Positions 5,376 through 5,395 of a DNA stretch of 5,395 bases are shown here, piece by piece. The notes under the pieces were generated by a model. It made no database searches and was not told the origin of the DNA. It saw only the letters and a list, made by a program, of their open reading frames with translations. Made by a program: the position numbers and the translations under genes. Location of the stretch: NCBI GenBank assembly GCA_007133055.1, contig SLNM01000179.1:1-5395 (forward strand). The letters run 5' to 3'. Every line of letters begins with the position of its first letter. Positions within the stretch are counted from its first letter, which is position 1. The DNA comes from Lentisphaeria bacterium (GTDB taxonomy: Bacteria > Verrucomicrobiota > Lentisphaeria > Oligosphaerales > PUNB01).

Positions 5376-5395
5376 GGCCATCCCATTGCATATAC

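Noticed and set aside
5202..5377. Integron attC site
   Set aside because: The GTTAGCC at the left edge does not fit the GTTRRRY core, the right edge has no matching core, and there is no integrase or cassette structure.
5144..5386. 80-codon minus-strand open frame across the snap-back element
   Set aside because: Its sequence is almost entirely the two arms of the inverted repeat, no known domain is recognisable, and an open frame of this length can arise by chance.

Overview
The window holds three genes in a convergent layout, with arrays of short palindromes at both outer ends. Two small housekeeping genes on the + strand, dtd (D-aminoacyl-tRNA deacylase) and rnhC (ribonuclease HIII), sit 23 bp apart and look like a short operon. 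A large minus-strand gene for a secreted multidomain glycoside hydrolase of the (beta/alpha)8 clan GH-A type runs back towards them. The two transcription units meet in a 247-bp gap that contains an unusual element, three 13-bp purine-rich repeats facing three inverted copies.

Region by region: 1-217 is non-coding and holds the tail of a palindrome array plus a piece of a repeat terminus. 218-670 is dtd and 694-1635 is rnhC. 1636-1882 is the convergent intergenic region with the 13-mer inverted array (1720-1800) and an ATC-periodic hexamer run (1861-1890) that overlaps the 3' end of the hydrolase gene. 1883-4642 is the hydrolase gene, whose start could also be placed at 4705. 4706-5203 is a dense series of at least nine hairpins, and 5204-5375 is one long snap-back element with 62-bp imperfect arms.

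The organism is probably a free-living environmental bacterium of moderately high GC. RNase HIII, a large GH-A-like secreted enzyme with flanking beta-sandwich domains, and intergenic arrays of small palindromes would suit the PVC group (Verrucomicrobiota, Kiritimatiellota, Lentisphaerota, Planctomycetota) or a similar polysaccharide-degrading lineage. This is an inference from gene style, not a placement.

The genes do not form an obvious pathway: dtd and rnhC are nucleic-acid housekeeping functions and the hydrolase is carbohydrate catabolism. I see no defence system, CRISPR array, rRNA or tRNA. The most interesting content is non-coding. One hairpin family between 4788 and 4882 shows a compensated base-pair change. 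A 172-bp snap-back element has arm mismatches that mostly leave G-U pairs in the + strand transcript. Related array parts lie at both edges of the window in the same order and orientation.
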